Assembly: GCF_003752405.1 (NCBI RefSeq)
Contig: NZ_RKHK01000001.1
Coordinates: 558,001 to 622,000, forward strand
Reading direction: 5' to 3'
DNA length: 64,000 nt
Source of the DNA: Bogoriella caseilytica
GTDB taxonomy: Bacteria; Actinomycetota; Actinomycetes; Actinomycetales; Actinomycetaceae
The stretch's first letter is position 1. The number at the start of each line of letters is the position of its first letter. Under the pieces are notes generated by a model. It was not told where the DNA came from. It made no database searches and saw nothing but the letters and a program-made list of their open reading frames with translations. Made by a program: the position numbers and the translations under genes. Positions 1 through 7,787 of this stretch are shown here, in pieces.

Positions 1-1838
1 GGGCCGGGCACGGTCAGGTGCAGGCCCTCACCGTCGATCCGGACGTATTCGGCGCCTCCGATCATGTTGACCTCGGCGTCGCGCAGCTCTGCGCGGTGCA
101 CCCATCCGGTGGTCTTGCCCAGCCCCTTGCCGTGGCTGGTGGTCTTGCGCTGCACGAGGTGGATCTCCCGCGCCGGCGGCGGCTGGCTCCGCTCTCCCAA
201 GCCGGCGCGCCGCTCCCAAGGCCCCACCACGCCCCAGCGATCCCGCCACTGCTGCGCGGACTCGTGCGGCTCGTGCAGCAAGGCCCGGCACACATCGAAG
301 CCGATCCCGCCGGCGCCGATCACCGCGACCTTCGCGCCGACCTGCTCCGGGTGGGTGATCGCCTCGGGGTAGGCCATCACGCTGGGGTGGTCGACCCCGG
401 GGATCGCGGGACGTCGGGGGGTGACCCCGGTGGCGAGGACGATCTCGTCGAAGTCCGTGAGCTGGGAGGGACCGGGGCGGGTGGAGAAGTGAGTCGCGAC
501 GCCACGCACACCGAGCATGTGGGCGTAGTAGGCGATCGCCTCGCTGAACTCCTCCTTGCCGGGGATCTGGGCGGCAAGCCGGAACTGCCCGCCCAGGTGC
601 GCGCTCGCCTCGAAGAGCTCGACCTGGTGCCCACGCCCCGCCAGCTCGACGGCGGCCGCGAGCCCCGCCGGGCCGGCGCCGATGACGGCGACCTTCTTGG
701 CGCGCCGGGTGGGGCTGAGTACCAGCTCGGTCTCGTGCGCGGAACGCGGGTTGAGAAGGCATGTGGCGCGCTGGTTGGCGAAGGTGTGGTCCAGGCACGC
801 CTGGTTGCAGGCGATGCACGGGATGATCTCCTGTGTGCGCCCCTCCTCGGCCTTGCGCACCCACTCCGGGTCAGCGAGCAGCGGGCGGGCCATCGAGACC
901 AGATCCGCCTCGCCGGCTTCCAGGATCTGCTCGGCGGTCTCGGGGCGGTTGATCCGGTTCGAGGCGATCACCGGAATGCCGACCTCGGCCTTCAGGCGCG
1001 CGCTCACGAAGCTGAAGGCGGCGCGGGGCACCGAGGTCACGACCGTCGGGATCCGCGACTCGTGCCAGCCGATCCCCGTGTTGAACAGCGTCACGCCCGC
1101 CTCGGTCAGCCCCTGCGCGAGCTCGAGGGTCTCCGCCCAATCCTGCCCATCAGGAACCAGGTCGAGCATGCTCATCCGGTACTGCACGATCACGTCATCG
1201 CCGACGAGCTCACGGGTGCGCCGCACGATCTCCAGCGGGAAGCGCATCCGCGCGCTGGCCGAGCCGCCCCAGGAGTCCGTGCGGTCGTTGGTGCGAGCGC
1301 TGAGCATCTGGTTGATCAGGTACCCCTCGGAACCCATGATCTCGACGCCGTCATAGCCCGCCTGCACGGCGAGCTGGGCCGAGCGGGCGAAGTCGTTGAT
1401 GGTCGCCTCGACCTGCCGGCTGGAGAGCGCTGCGGGCGCGAAGGGGGTGATGGGCGACTTCCGCCGCGAGGCGCCCTGGGCGAAGGGGTGGTAGGCGTAG
1501 CGCCCGGCGTGCAGCAGCTGCAACAGGATCTTTGAGTCGTGCTCGTGGACGGCGTCGGTGACCGTGCGATGCCTGCGCGCCTGTGCGGAGCGGACCATGC
1601 TGGAACCGAAGGGCAGCAGCCAGCCCCGCCACGAGGGGGCGTATCCCCCGGTGACGATGAGGCCGACGCCGCCGCGGGCGCGCTCGGCGAAGTACGCGGC
1701 GAGTTTGTCGATGTCCCGCCCGCGGTCCTCGAGCTTGGTGTGCATCGACCCCATCACCACGCGGTTGCGCAGGGTGACCGGGCCCAGGTCGAGCGGCGTG
1801 AAGAGGTGCGGGTAGTCCCTGGGCGCCGTCGCGGTCAT
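1..1838 (-). CDS. FAD/FMN-dependent 2,4-dienoyl-CoA reductase-type oxidoreductase (3' end beyond window)
   Basis: The frame is open on the minus strand from an ATG at 1838 to the left edge, giving about 612 residues of a family usually near 670, so only the C-terminus is missing. The N-terminal half is an old-yellow-enzyme-type FMN barrel (starts near 'HLFTPLDLGPVTLRNR'). A C-x2-C-x3-C-x11-C cluster at residues 341, 344, 348 and 360 is the 4Fe-4S signature of the FadH/trimethylamine dehydrogenase family. A dinucleotide-binding GAGPAG follows near residue 383 and a second, GAGGIG, near 507. By family it reduces enoyl or dienoyl thioesters, or similar alkenes, with NAD(P)H. The exact substrate cannot be read from sequence. 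It is divergent from the DUF222 gene to its right. Confidence 0.9.
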   Translation of the reverse strand, partial: MTATAPRDYPHLFTPLDLGPVTLRNRVVMGSMHTKLEDRGRDIDKLAAYFAERARGGVGLIVTGGYAPSWRGWLLPFGSSMVRSAQARRHRTVTDAVHEHDSKILLQLLHAGRYAYHPFAQGASRRKSPITPFAPAALSSRQVEATINDFARSAQLAVQAGYDGVEIMGSEGYLINQMLSARTNDRTDSWGGSASARMRFPLEIVRRTRELVGDDVIVQYRMSMLDLVPDGQDWAETLELAQGLTEAGVTLFNTGIGWHESRIPTVVTSVPRAAFSFVSARLKAEVGIPVIASNRINRPETAEQILEAGEADLVSMARPLLADPEWVRKAEEGRTQEIIPCIACNQACLDHTFANQRATCLLNPRSAHETELVLSPTRRAKKVAVIGAGPAGLAAAVELAGRGHQVELFEASAHLGGQFRLAAQIPGKEEFSEAIAYYAHMLGVRGVATHFSTRPGPSQLTDFDEIVLATGVTPRRPAIPGVDHPSVMAYPEAITHPEQVGAKVAVIGAGGIGFDVCRALLHEPHESAQQWRDRWGVVGPWERRAGLGERSQPPPAREIHLVQRKTTSHGKGLGKTTGWVHRAELRDAEVNMIGGAEYVRIDGEGLHLTVPG

Positions 1839-1971
1839 CCCGTCAGGGTAGCCAGTGGGGTGGAGCCTCTTGGAGGAGGGGCGCCCGGGCATCGCGTCGC
1901 GCCAGTGCCGGTGTCGGGTGGCGGAGCCTGCGGCAGTGTCGGTGGTGGGTCGACGGCGGTGTCTGTCGTGG

Positions 1972-1993
1972 TGTCGGTGGTGGGGCTTAGGGT
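1972..1993 (+). promoter_or_regulatory. RecA-NDp/PafBC-like damage promoter motif upstream of DUF222 copy 1
   Basis: TGTCGGTG at 1972-1979, an 8-nt spacer, then TAGGGT at 1988-1993 fit the mycobacterial LexA-independent damage-promoter consensus (tTGTCRGTG-N8-TAnnnT) except for its first T. The motif begins 124 nt before the ATG of the DUF222 gene. A similar element lies 121 nt before the ATG of the second copy, which raises its credibility. The local sequence is G/T-rich and repetitive, so chance is possible. Confidence 0.4.
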
Positions 1994-2060
1994 GCTGGTG
2001 GGTGGCCTGCGGGCGAGGAGTGCGGGGCGAGTTTTTGCCTGGTATCCTGCGGGAAAGTCC

Positions 2061-2089
2061 TTGCCTACGAACAGATGTTCGACTAGAAT
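2061..2089 (+). promoter_or_regulatory. LexA-box promoter, leaderless, of DUF222/HNH copy 1
   Basis: A -35 (TTGCCT, 2061-2066), a 17-bp spacer and a -10 (TAGAAT, 2084-2089) precede the ATG at 2096 by only 6 nt, so the transcript should begin at or next to the start codon. The spacer holds ACGAACAGATGTTCGA (2067-2082), 11 of 12 defined positions of the actinobacterial LexA box TCGAAC-N4-GTTCGA. LexA bound there would block RNA polymerase. Eleven bases upstream, TGCGGGAAAGTC is shared with the second copy. Confidence 0.8.
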
Positions 2090-2095
2090 GGGTTC

Positions 2096-4036
2096 ATGGT
2101 CGAACAGGCAGATCCCGGTCCGGGTGAGGGTGACCCTCAGCCCGGCGAATCTGCTGCGATCACCTCTGGGGTGGCCGGCCCGGTGGGGCGTTGGCGCGCT
2201 CCGGAGCGGATCCGCGGGTCGATCGAATGGGCCCGCACGGTGGCAGCGAGCCGCCTCGATGGCATGTACGCCGACGAGCTCGCCCAGGTCCCCGGCGGCC
2301 CGGACCTGGCCTACGTCCTAGAAGCCGCTCATGAGTCGCGCTGCCATGAGGCCACCCTGGTCGAAGCGGTCGCCGCTTGTGAGCGCCTGGCCGCCTGGGC
2401 GCACGCGCAGCAGGCCGCCTACCTCCAAGAGATCAGGAATCGCCGCCGCGACCGCGCGCTCCTGACCGATGAACTGGCTCCTCATCAGGACTCCCGTGCG
2501 GATACCGCTGAGGCCGCTGAGATCGGGGCACGGTTGAGGATCACGCCCCGGGCCGCGCGCGCCAAGGTCGATCTGGCTGAGGCGCTCGATGACTTCCCCG
2601 ATGTCCACGATGCGCTGGCGGCAGGCCTGATCGATGCCAGCAAGGCCGAGGTCCTGGGCCGGCGCCCACCGGGGTTGGGGCGCGGGGATCATCTTCGGGT
2701 CGTTGATGCGCTCTTGCCGTGGGCACCGCGGTTGACGGTGCCGGCCTTGAAGCGCCGGATCGCCAAGCTCGTCATCGAGCTCGCGCCGCAGACCGCCCTG
2801 GTCAGGCAGCGCGAGGCTTATGCGGATCGGTGCGTGTCGATCGAGCCGGCAGGGGATGGGATGGCGTGGCTGACCGCCTACCTGCGCGCCGATGACGCGA
2901 TCGCGGTACGCCGGACCCTGGACGCCATGGCCGATACTGCTGCACGCGTGGAACAAGCCGGCCGGCGAGCCCGAGGTGCACGCGAGCACCCCGGCGTGGT
3001 GGGCCCCGAGAGCGAGGGCTCCCGGGCTGTCTCCGGTGCCGAGGGCCACCGGGTGGCCCGCACCCTGGATCAGCTCCGCGCGGACGCTTTCGTCTCGGCC
3101 TTCGAGAGCCTCGACCGCGATCACGCCGTCCCCTCAGGCGGCACCGCCGGGAGCGATACCGTCCCGACCAAGGCGCCGGCCGTGCGCGCCGGTGGGCCAA
3201 TCCATCGCCGCGCTCACCGCAGCGCCATCAACGTGACGATCTCGGCTGCCACGCTGGCCGGGCTTGATGAGCTCCCGGCCGAGCTCGCCGGATACGGTGC
3301 GATCCCCGCGCCCCTGGGCCGGGAGATCGTCCGGGAAGCACAGCACGCGCACAGCAACCAGCGCCAGGGCAGCAACACGGGACAGGGCGGCGATCAGGGC
3401 CCGGTGGGAAGCCAGCTTCCCCGCGGCCCGAGCATCCGCTATCTCGCCCTGGACGAGAACGGCCAGCCCGCCGCGCCCAGCACCGCCGCCTACCGGCCCG
3501 GCCAGGCACTCAGCGCCGCGGTGACCGCCGGAGAGCAGTACTGCACCTTCCCCGGCTGCCGGATCCCCGCCTACTACACCGACCTCGACCACATCGAGCC
3601 CTACGCGCCACACCACGCAGGCCCCGGCAACACGGGCACAGTGGAGGAGCCCGGTGAGCCCCAGACGCGAGCATCGAACCTCCAACCCCTGTGCCGCAGC
3701 CACCACAACCTCAAGACCTCCGGGCTTTGGACCACCCGCCGCGAAGACGACGGCGCTCTGACCTGGACCTCGACCAGCACCGGCCACACCTACCACCACG
3801 TACCGGAACCACCACCCGGAGTCGCTGCGGCGAACTCCCCGCCACCACCGCAGCCCGCGCGATCCCGGCCACCACAGCGGTCCTCATCTCCCCAAGCCTC
3901 AGCGCCCCCGCCCATGCTCCCCTGCGTACAGGGCTTCAAGCTCACCGGAGCCACCACCCCACACCAGCGCGCCCTGCTCGCCACATCCCACGAGCGCGCC
4001 TCGGCGCCCCCGAAAACCGATGACCAGAACACCTAG
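2096..4036 (+). CDS. DUF222 / HNH endonuclease (13E12-repeat-family protein), copy 1
   Basis: A 646-residue protein with an N-terminal DUF222 region (about residues 35-370) and a C-terminal HNH nuclease domain. The HNH zinc and catalytic elements are visible: CTFPGC from residue 483, DLDHIEPY from 496 with the catalytic-type His at 499, and NLQPLCRSHH from 528. The tail after about residue 570 is Pro-rich and low in complexity. DUF222/HNH proteins are the large 13E12 family of actinobacteria; some M. tuberculosis members are LexA-regulated, but their biological role is unsettled. The ATG at 2096 was chosen because the promoter -10 ends 6 nt before it, and the N-terminus resembles copy 2 at 58103. 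A WYL regulator follows in the same direction 54 nt downstream. Confidence 0.93.
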   Translation: MVEQADPGPGEGDPQPGESAAITSGVAGPVGRWRAPERIRGSIEWARTVAASRLDGMYADELAQVPGGPDLAYVLEAAHESRCHEATLVEAVAACERLAAWAHAQQAAYLQEIRNRRRDRALLTDELAPHQDSRADTAEAAEIGARLRITPRAARAKVDLAEALDDFPDVHDALAAGLIDASKAEVLGRRPPGLGRGDHLRVVDALLPWAPRLTVPALKRRIAKLVIELAPQTALVRQREAYADRCVSIEPAGDGMAWLTAYLRADDAIAVRRTLDAMADTAARVEQAGRRARGAREHPGVVGPESEGSRAVSGAEGHRVARTLDQLRADAFVSAFESLDRDHAVPSGGTAGSDTVPTKAPAVRAGGPIHRRAHRSAINVTISAATLAGLDELPAELAGYGAIPAPLGREIVREAQHAHSNQRQGSNTGQGGDQGPVGSQLPRGPSIRYLALDENGQPAAPSTAAYRPGQALSAAVTAGEQYCTFPGCRIPAYYTDLDHIEPYAPHHAGPGNTGTVEEPGEPQTRASNLQPLCRSHHNLKTSGLWTTRREDDGALTWTSTSTGHTYHHVPEPPPGVAAANSPPPPQPARSRPPQRSSSPQASAPPPMLPCVQGFKLTGATTPHQRALLATSHERASAPPKTDDQNT

Positions 4037-4090
4037 CGATCGGCGCACACGCGGACAGTGACCTTCCGTGATCAGTGGCAGGATCGCCCC

Positions 4091-5047
4091 ATGCCCTCCG
4101 AAGGCACCACCGAGCGGGTACTCCGCCTCCTTGCGTTGCTGCAACGGCGACCCACCTGGACAGCTGCCGATCTTGCCGCCGAACTCTGCGTGACCGATCG
4201 TTCGGTGCGACGCGACGTGCAGCGCCTACGCTCGCTGGGATACCCGGTGCACGCTGCGCCAGGCATCGGCGGCGGATACCGACTCGGCGCCGGCACCCGC
4301 CTGCCTCCCCTCCTGCTCGACGACGCCGAGGCCACGGCAACCGCGGTCGCCCTACGCCTGGCGTCCACCAGCACCGTGATGGGCACCGGCGAGGCCGCAC
4401 TGGGCGCCCTGGCGAAGCTCGATCAGGTCATGCCGCCACGCCTGCGCGGTCAGGTACGCGAGTTGCAGAACGCTACCGCCACACTGGCCGGACCACAGTC
4501 CGGCGTGAATATCGAGGTACTGGTGGCTCTCGCGCACGCCTGCCGAGAGAGCCTTCGCGTGCGCTTCCAGTACACCGCCGCCGGCGGGAACGAACAAGAA
4601 CGAACGGTGGAGCCGGTGCAGATGGTCGCCACGTCCCGGCGCTGGTACCTGATGGCCTACGACCTGGACCGCGAGGATTGGCGCACCTTCCGCCTGGACC
4701 GGCTGCGCGAGGTCACGACCTCCACGTGGCGGTTCAGCAAGCGCGATCATCCCGACCCGGTCGCGTACGTCCAGCAGTCCGTCACCGCGGCGCCGTACCG
4801 CTACGTGGCGCGGGTACGGCTGCGCGCCACGGTCGAGCAGGTGTCCGCGCGGGTCCCACCTCAGGTCGGCAAGGTCGAAGGCCAGGACGGCGCGTGGACG
4901 CTCTACACCGCCGGCGCGGACGACCTCGACTGGCTGGCGATGCACATCGCCCACATCGGCTTCGAGACCGAGATCCTTGAACCGAGCGAGCTCTTCGACG
5001 CCGCCCGGCGCCTCTCCGCACGATTGGCAGGCATGGCGGTCAGCTAG
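4091..5047 (+). CDS. WYL-domain transcriptional regulator (YafY-like)
   Basis: A 318-residue protein. A DeoR-type winged helix sits at about residues 5-60 ('TAADLAAELCVTDRSVRRDV', then 'GIGGGYRLG'), followed by a WYL ligand-sensing domain near residues 140-210 ('RRWYLMAYDLDREDWRTFRL') and a C-terminal WCX extension. The ATG at 4091 has GGCAGGA seven bases upstream, which is better than the upstream in-frame GTG at 4058. WYL regulators sense small molecules or single-stranded nucleic acid, and the PafB/PafC pair of this superfamily drives the LexA-independent damage response. This one is a single-gene YafY-type member, so its target is unknown. Its place directly behind the damage-type DUF222 gene is worth noting. 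Confidence 0.88.
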   Translation: MPSEGTTERVLRLLALLQRRPTWTAADLAAELCVTDRSVRRDVQRLRSLGYPVHAAPGIGGGYRLGAGTRLPPLLLDDAEATATAVALRLASTSTVMGTGEAALGALAKLDQVMPPRLRGQVRELQNATATLAGPQSGVNIEVLVALAHACRESLRVRFQYTAAGGNEQERTVEPVQMVATSRRWYLMAYDLDREDWRTFRLDRLREVTTSTWRFSKRDHPDPVAYVQQSVTAAPYRYVARVRLRATVEQVSARVPPQVGKVEGQDGAWTLYTAGADDLDWLAMHIAHIGFETEILEPSELFDAARRLSARLAGMAVS

Positions 5048-5051
5048 GCAG

Positions 5052-5510
5052 CTACGCCGGCCCGAACCACCGGGGCACGCGGGCCCGGTAGTCGGCGAAC
5101 TCCTCCCCGAAACCTTCCTCGAGAGCTGCCTCCTCTGCTGGGATCTGCATCCGGTCGATCGCCAAGACGTAGCCAGCAACCGGAAACGCAGCGGCCCACG
5201 AGCCCCGCATGAGCGCATGAGCGGCGAGCAGCCCGGCCATGCCCACATACATCGGATTGCGGCTGTACGCGTGCGGACCGTCGGTGACCAGGGCGCTCGC
5301 CTTCGTCACCGTGATCGGGTCGATCGAGGTCTCCTGGCGCCGGAATGCCACGAGTGAGCTGCCGAGCAGTGCCACCGAGGCTCCGGCCACTGCGATGCCG
5401 GCAGCCAGTCCGAGCTTCCCGGCGTCCGTGCGGCGCGCGAGGACGTGCTGCACCGCAGCCGACGTCGAGAGCAGCACCACGGGCGGTATCCGGATAGCCA
5501 TGCCGGCCAT
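5052..5510 (-). CDS. Isoprenylcysteine carboxyl methyltransferase-family membrane protein
   Basis: About 152 residues with several hydrophobic segments. The conserved C-terminal half reads 'GPHAYSRNPMYVGM', then E-E-A-LEEGFGEEFADYRARVPRW, the pattern of the ICMT/PEMT-like methyltransferase family (SAM-binding via the RNPMY and E..Y..RVPRW motifs). In bacteria these small membrane enzymes methylate unknown lipids or thiols. Start at 5510 (MAGMAIRIPP) or 5501 (MAIRIPP); neither has a strong ribosome-binding site. It converges with the WYL gene, only 4 nt between the stops. Confidence 0.75.
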   Translation of the reverse strand: MAGMAIRIPPVVLLSTSAAVQHVLARRTDAGKLGLAAGIAVAGASVALLGSSLVAFRRQETSIDPITVTKASALVTDGPHAYSRNPMYVGMAGLLAAHALMRGSWAAAFPVAGYVLAIDRMQIPAEEAALEEGFGEEFADYRARVPRWFGPA

Positions 5511-5648
5511 GCTAGGGAGGCCCGCGCGCTGTCGCAGCCCGCAGTGCCGCGCGCCAGGCAGCGAAGGGGATGGACGCCCCCTCGAACCCCTGCAATCATC
5601 AGCCCATGACCGCCGGATGTGTCCTCGAAGCGTCGTGATGACAGCTCC

Positions 5649-5945
5649 ATGAGTGAGTCTGCCTGGCAGTTCGAGGCGCGCCTTATCGAGTGGCGCGGAC
5701 CAGCACCCTTCGTGTTCGCACCGCTGCCCCACGACCTCTCCGCCGAGCTCAAGGAAGCGGCGCGCGGCCTGATGTACTGGGGTCAGGTTCCGGTCATCGC
5801 CACGATCGGTGCCACCGAGTTCGAGACGGCGATGTGGCCACGGGAGGGGAGATTCCTGCTCCCCATCAAGGCCGCGGCGCAACGCACCGAGGGGATCGAC
5901 GTCGGCGATACCGTCACCGCCGTCGTCCGGCTCCCCCTGACGTGA
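5649..5945 (+). CDS. DUF1905-family small protein
   Basis: A 98-residue protein, start chosen at ATG 5649 (MSESAWQFEARLIEWRG). The pattern 'W(Q)FEARLIEWRGPAPFVFAPLP', 'YWGQVPVIATIGATEFETAMWP' and 'GRFLLPIKAAAQRTEGIDVGDTV' is typical of DUF1905, a small beta-barrel fold of unknown function often found alone or fused to YdeI-type domains. It is monocistronic and divergent from the ICMT-like gene. I infer no function. Confidence 0.8.
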   Translation: MSESAWQFEARLIEWRGPAPFVFAPLPHDLSAELKEAARGLMYWGQVPVIATIGATEFETAMWPREGRFLLPIKAAAQRTEGIDVGDTVTAVVRLPLT

Positions 5946-5993
5946 GGTCCGATCTTCCAGGAACTCCAGCCACCCCAGCACCAGCCGCCAGGT

Positions 5994-6024
5994 GCATCTA
6001 GTTGCGATTGTTGCAACTAGATGC
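5994..6024. promoter_or_regulatory. 12-bp-arm perfect inverted repeat, probable operator
   Basis: GCATCTAGTTGC (5994-6005) and GCAACTAGATGC (6013-6024) are perfect reverse complements around a 7-nt spacer. The repeat ends 12 nt before the ATG at 6037 of a two-gene unit whose second gene is a winged-helix regulator. TTGC..GCAA palindromes of this kind are usual for MarR-like repressors, so autoregulation is the simplest reading. Confidence 0.7.
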
Positions 6025-6036
6025 CACGCTGAGTCC

Positions 6037-6474
6037 ATGACAGAACCACAACCATCGCCGCGGGGCGGTGCACTCACGCCGTCCCACGCCCGCAACCTGC
6101 TGGGCTCCATGCCGCAGCGACCGCGCCGTCACCTGGAGCTGAAGGATCACCTCGCCGCCGTGGGCGTCATCGCCTTGTCGATGGCGGCCGGGCTGGTCGC
6201 GCTGGCCGGACACCCGTGGTGGGCACTCCTCCCCGCAGTCGGCGCGCTGGCCGCGGCCGGCGGGTGGCTTGCGAGCCGGAAGGCTCGGGTCAATGAGCCA
6301 CGCCTCGGGCGGCACACCGTGGTGATCGTGGTGTTCTCGGTGTGGCTCTTCCTCCCCATCTGGCGCGGCCTCACCCGCGGCGAGACCATCGCCTTCCCTG
6401 AAGCTCTGATCTTCGCCGGCCTCGCACCGGCCGCATGGCTGGGTTTCTACCTCGTGCTCCTCCTGCGCCGCTGA
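6037..6474 (+). CDS. Hypothetical membrane protein, first gene of a regulator operon
   Basis: A 145-residue protein with a polar N-terminus (about 40 residues) and four hydrophobic segments, near residues 42-58, 60-76, 92-108 and 120-142. It ends in positively charged residues. I do not recognise the family. The start at ATG 6037 follows the 12-bp inverted repeat directly, leaving almost no leader. A winged-helix regulator gene starts 8 nt after its stop, so the two are almost certainly co-transcribed. Actinobacterial PF13601-type regulators often travel with one small membrane protein, which fits. Confidence 0.75.
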   Translation: MTEPQPSPRGGALTPSHARNLLGSMPQRPRRHLELKDHLAAVGVIALSMAAGLVALAGHPWWALLPAVGALAAAGGWLASRKARVNEPRLGRHTVVIVVFSVWLFLPIWRGLTRGETIAFPEALIFAGLAPAAWLGFYLVLLLRR

Positions 6475-6482
6475 GGCCTGCC

Positions 6483-6770
6483 GTGAGCTACCAGAATCTC
6501 GACCCGCACCTGCTCGCCCCCAAGCGCTTCGTCACGCTCGCGCATCTCCATCAGGTCGAGCAGGCCGACTACCCGGCCCTCCAGGAGTCCACCGGCATGT
6601 CCACACCGGACCTCTCCAAGATCATCCGTGACCTCGAGGAGCGCGACCTCGTGGAGGTGACGAAGGGCCGCAAGAACCGCTACGGCCACACCCTGGTCCG
6701 GCTCAGTACGTCCGGGGAGCAGGCCTTCGCCCAGCTGCTGCGCACACTCAACGAGACTGCCGGCCAGTGA
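6483..6770 (+). CDS. Winged-helix DNA-binding protein (PF13601/MarR-like)
   Basis: A 95-residue protein starting at GTG 6483 (SYQNLDPHLLAPKRFVTLAHL). The whole chain is one winged helix: 'DYPALQESTGMSTPDLSKIIRDLEERDLVEV' contains the recognition helix and 'TKGRKNRYGHTLVRLSTSG' the wing. It has no ligand domain, as usual for PF13601 members. It lies 8 nt behind the membrane-protein gene and is the natural candidate to bind the palindrome at 5994-6024. The signal sensed is unknown. Confidence 0.85.
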   Translation: MSYQNLDPHLLAPKRFVTLAHLHQVEQADYPALQESTGMSTPDLSKIIRDLEERDLVEVTKGRKNRYGHTLVRLSTSGEQAFAQLLRTLNETAGQ

Positions 6771-6821
6771 CACCACGCAACTGCCGCTGCGGGGCACGTC
6801 CCCTCCCCAGGACTGATACGT

Positions 6822-7787
6822 TCAATGCCGCACCGCGCGAACGGCCTCCTGCAGTGCGCCCTGCAGATGGGGGTGTTGGAACTCGTAGCCGGCCGCGGTG
6901 AGTCGCTCCGGCAGCACCCACCGACTCTTGAAGATCAGTTCCGTCTCCGTGCGGATGCTGATGGCCCCGAGCTCGAGGACCCACCGAGGCAGGGGCGGAC
7001 CGAAGCGCACGCCCACGCTGCGGCGTACCGCGGCCATGAAGGTGGCGTTGTCCTGCGGATGCGGGGCGGACGCGTTGACCGGGCCGTCCAGTTCGGGGTG
7101 ATCCTCGAGAAAGTCGACGATGCCCGCGACGTCGTCCAGGTGAATCCAGCTGAACCGCTGGCGGCCTGCTGTCGCGCCGGGAAAGTGCGCCGTGCCCGCC
7201 GTTCGTCGCCCTCGGCTCACCGGCCACCAGCCATCGAGCTGGGTTCCGCCCAGCCCGAGCCGGGCCAGTGTGGCGATCGGCCCCAACAGGCCCCCACCGC
7301 CCAGCACGATCGCCGTGCGCAGGGCCACCCGCCGGGTGTGCGGCAGATCCGCCGCATAGAGGCTCTGCTCCCAGGCCTTGGCCACCTCCACGGAGAAGCC
7401 TGTGCCGAGCTCCCCCGAGCTCTCCGTCATGGGGCGGTCCTCAGCATGGCGATAGATGGTCGCGGTCGAGGAGTTCACCCACAGCGGCGGAGGCTGCTCG
7501 GCTGCCGCCATCGCCGTGCCGAGTGCTGCAGTGGTCCGTAACCGAGAGGACAGGATGCGTGCACGATTCGCAGCGTGGTAGCGGCAGCTCACCGACTTCC
7601 CCGCCAAGCCGATCACCAGCGCAGCACCGTCGACGGCACGCGCGATCCCCGCCGGGTCGTCCCAGGCGACATCGGCGCCGGAGCGAGAGATGGTCACGAC
7701 CTCCCGGCCCTGTTCACGGTAGCGGTGGTGCAGGTGTTGACCCATGAATCCGGTGGCCCCGCCGATGACCACGCGTCCGGCGCCCAT
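6822..7787 (-). CDS. TIGR01777-family NAD(P)-dependent epimerase
   Basis: A 321-residue short-chain dehydrogenase-type protein. The N-terminal nucleotide-binding motif is GGATGFMG (residues 9-16), then 'VNSSTATIYRHAEDRPMTE' near residue 105 and 'WIHLDDVAGIVDFL' near 220, ending in the DUF1731 C-terminal domain ('GVRFGPPLPRWVLELGAISIRTETELIFKSRWVLPERL'). This is the YfcH/SulA-like TIGR01777 family, an epimerase of unknown substrate. A GAGGAGG ribosome-binding site precedes the ATG, which overlaps the stop of the upstream DUF4166 gene by one base (TGATG), so the two are translationally coupled. Confidence 0.9.
   Translation of the reverse strand: MGAGRVVIGGATGFMGQHLHHRYREQGREVVTISRSGADVAWDDPAGIARAVDGAALVIGLAGKSVSCRYHAANRARILSSRLRTTAALGTAMAAAEQPPPLWVNSSTATIYRHAEDRPMTESSGELGTGFSVEVAKAWEQSLYAADLPHTRRVALRTAIVLGGGGLLGPIATLARLGLGGTQLDGWWPVSRGRRTAGTAHFPGATAGRQRFSWIHLDDVAGIVDFLEDHPELDGPVNASAPHPQDNATFMAAVRRSVGVRFGPPLPRWVLELGAISIRTETELIFKSRWVLPERLTAAGYEFQHPHLQGALQEAVRAVRH

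Noticed and set aside
18-1535. A plus-strand open frame of about 500 codons at the left edge
   Set aside because: It is antisense to the dienoyl-CoA reductase frame, which carries full motifs (4Fe-4S cysteines, two dinucleotide folds); the antisense product is low-complexity and has no recognisable domain.
1936-1950. A second TGTCGGTG just upstream of the proposed PafBC-like element of DUF222 copy 1
   Set aside because: No TAnnnT hexamer occurs 8 nt after it, so it does not match the promoter motif.
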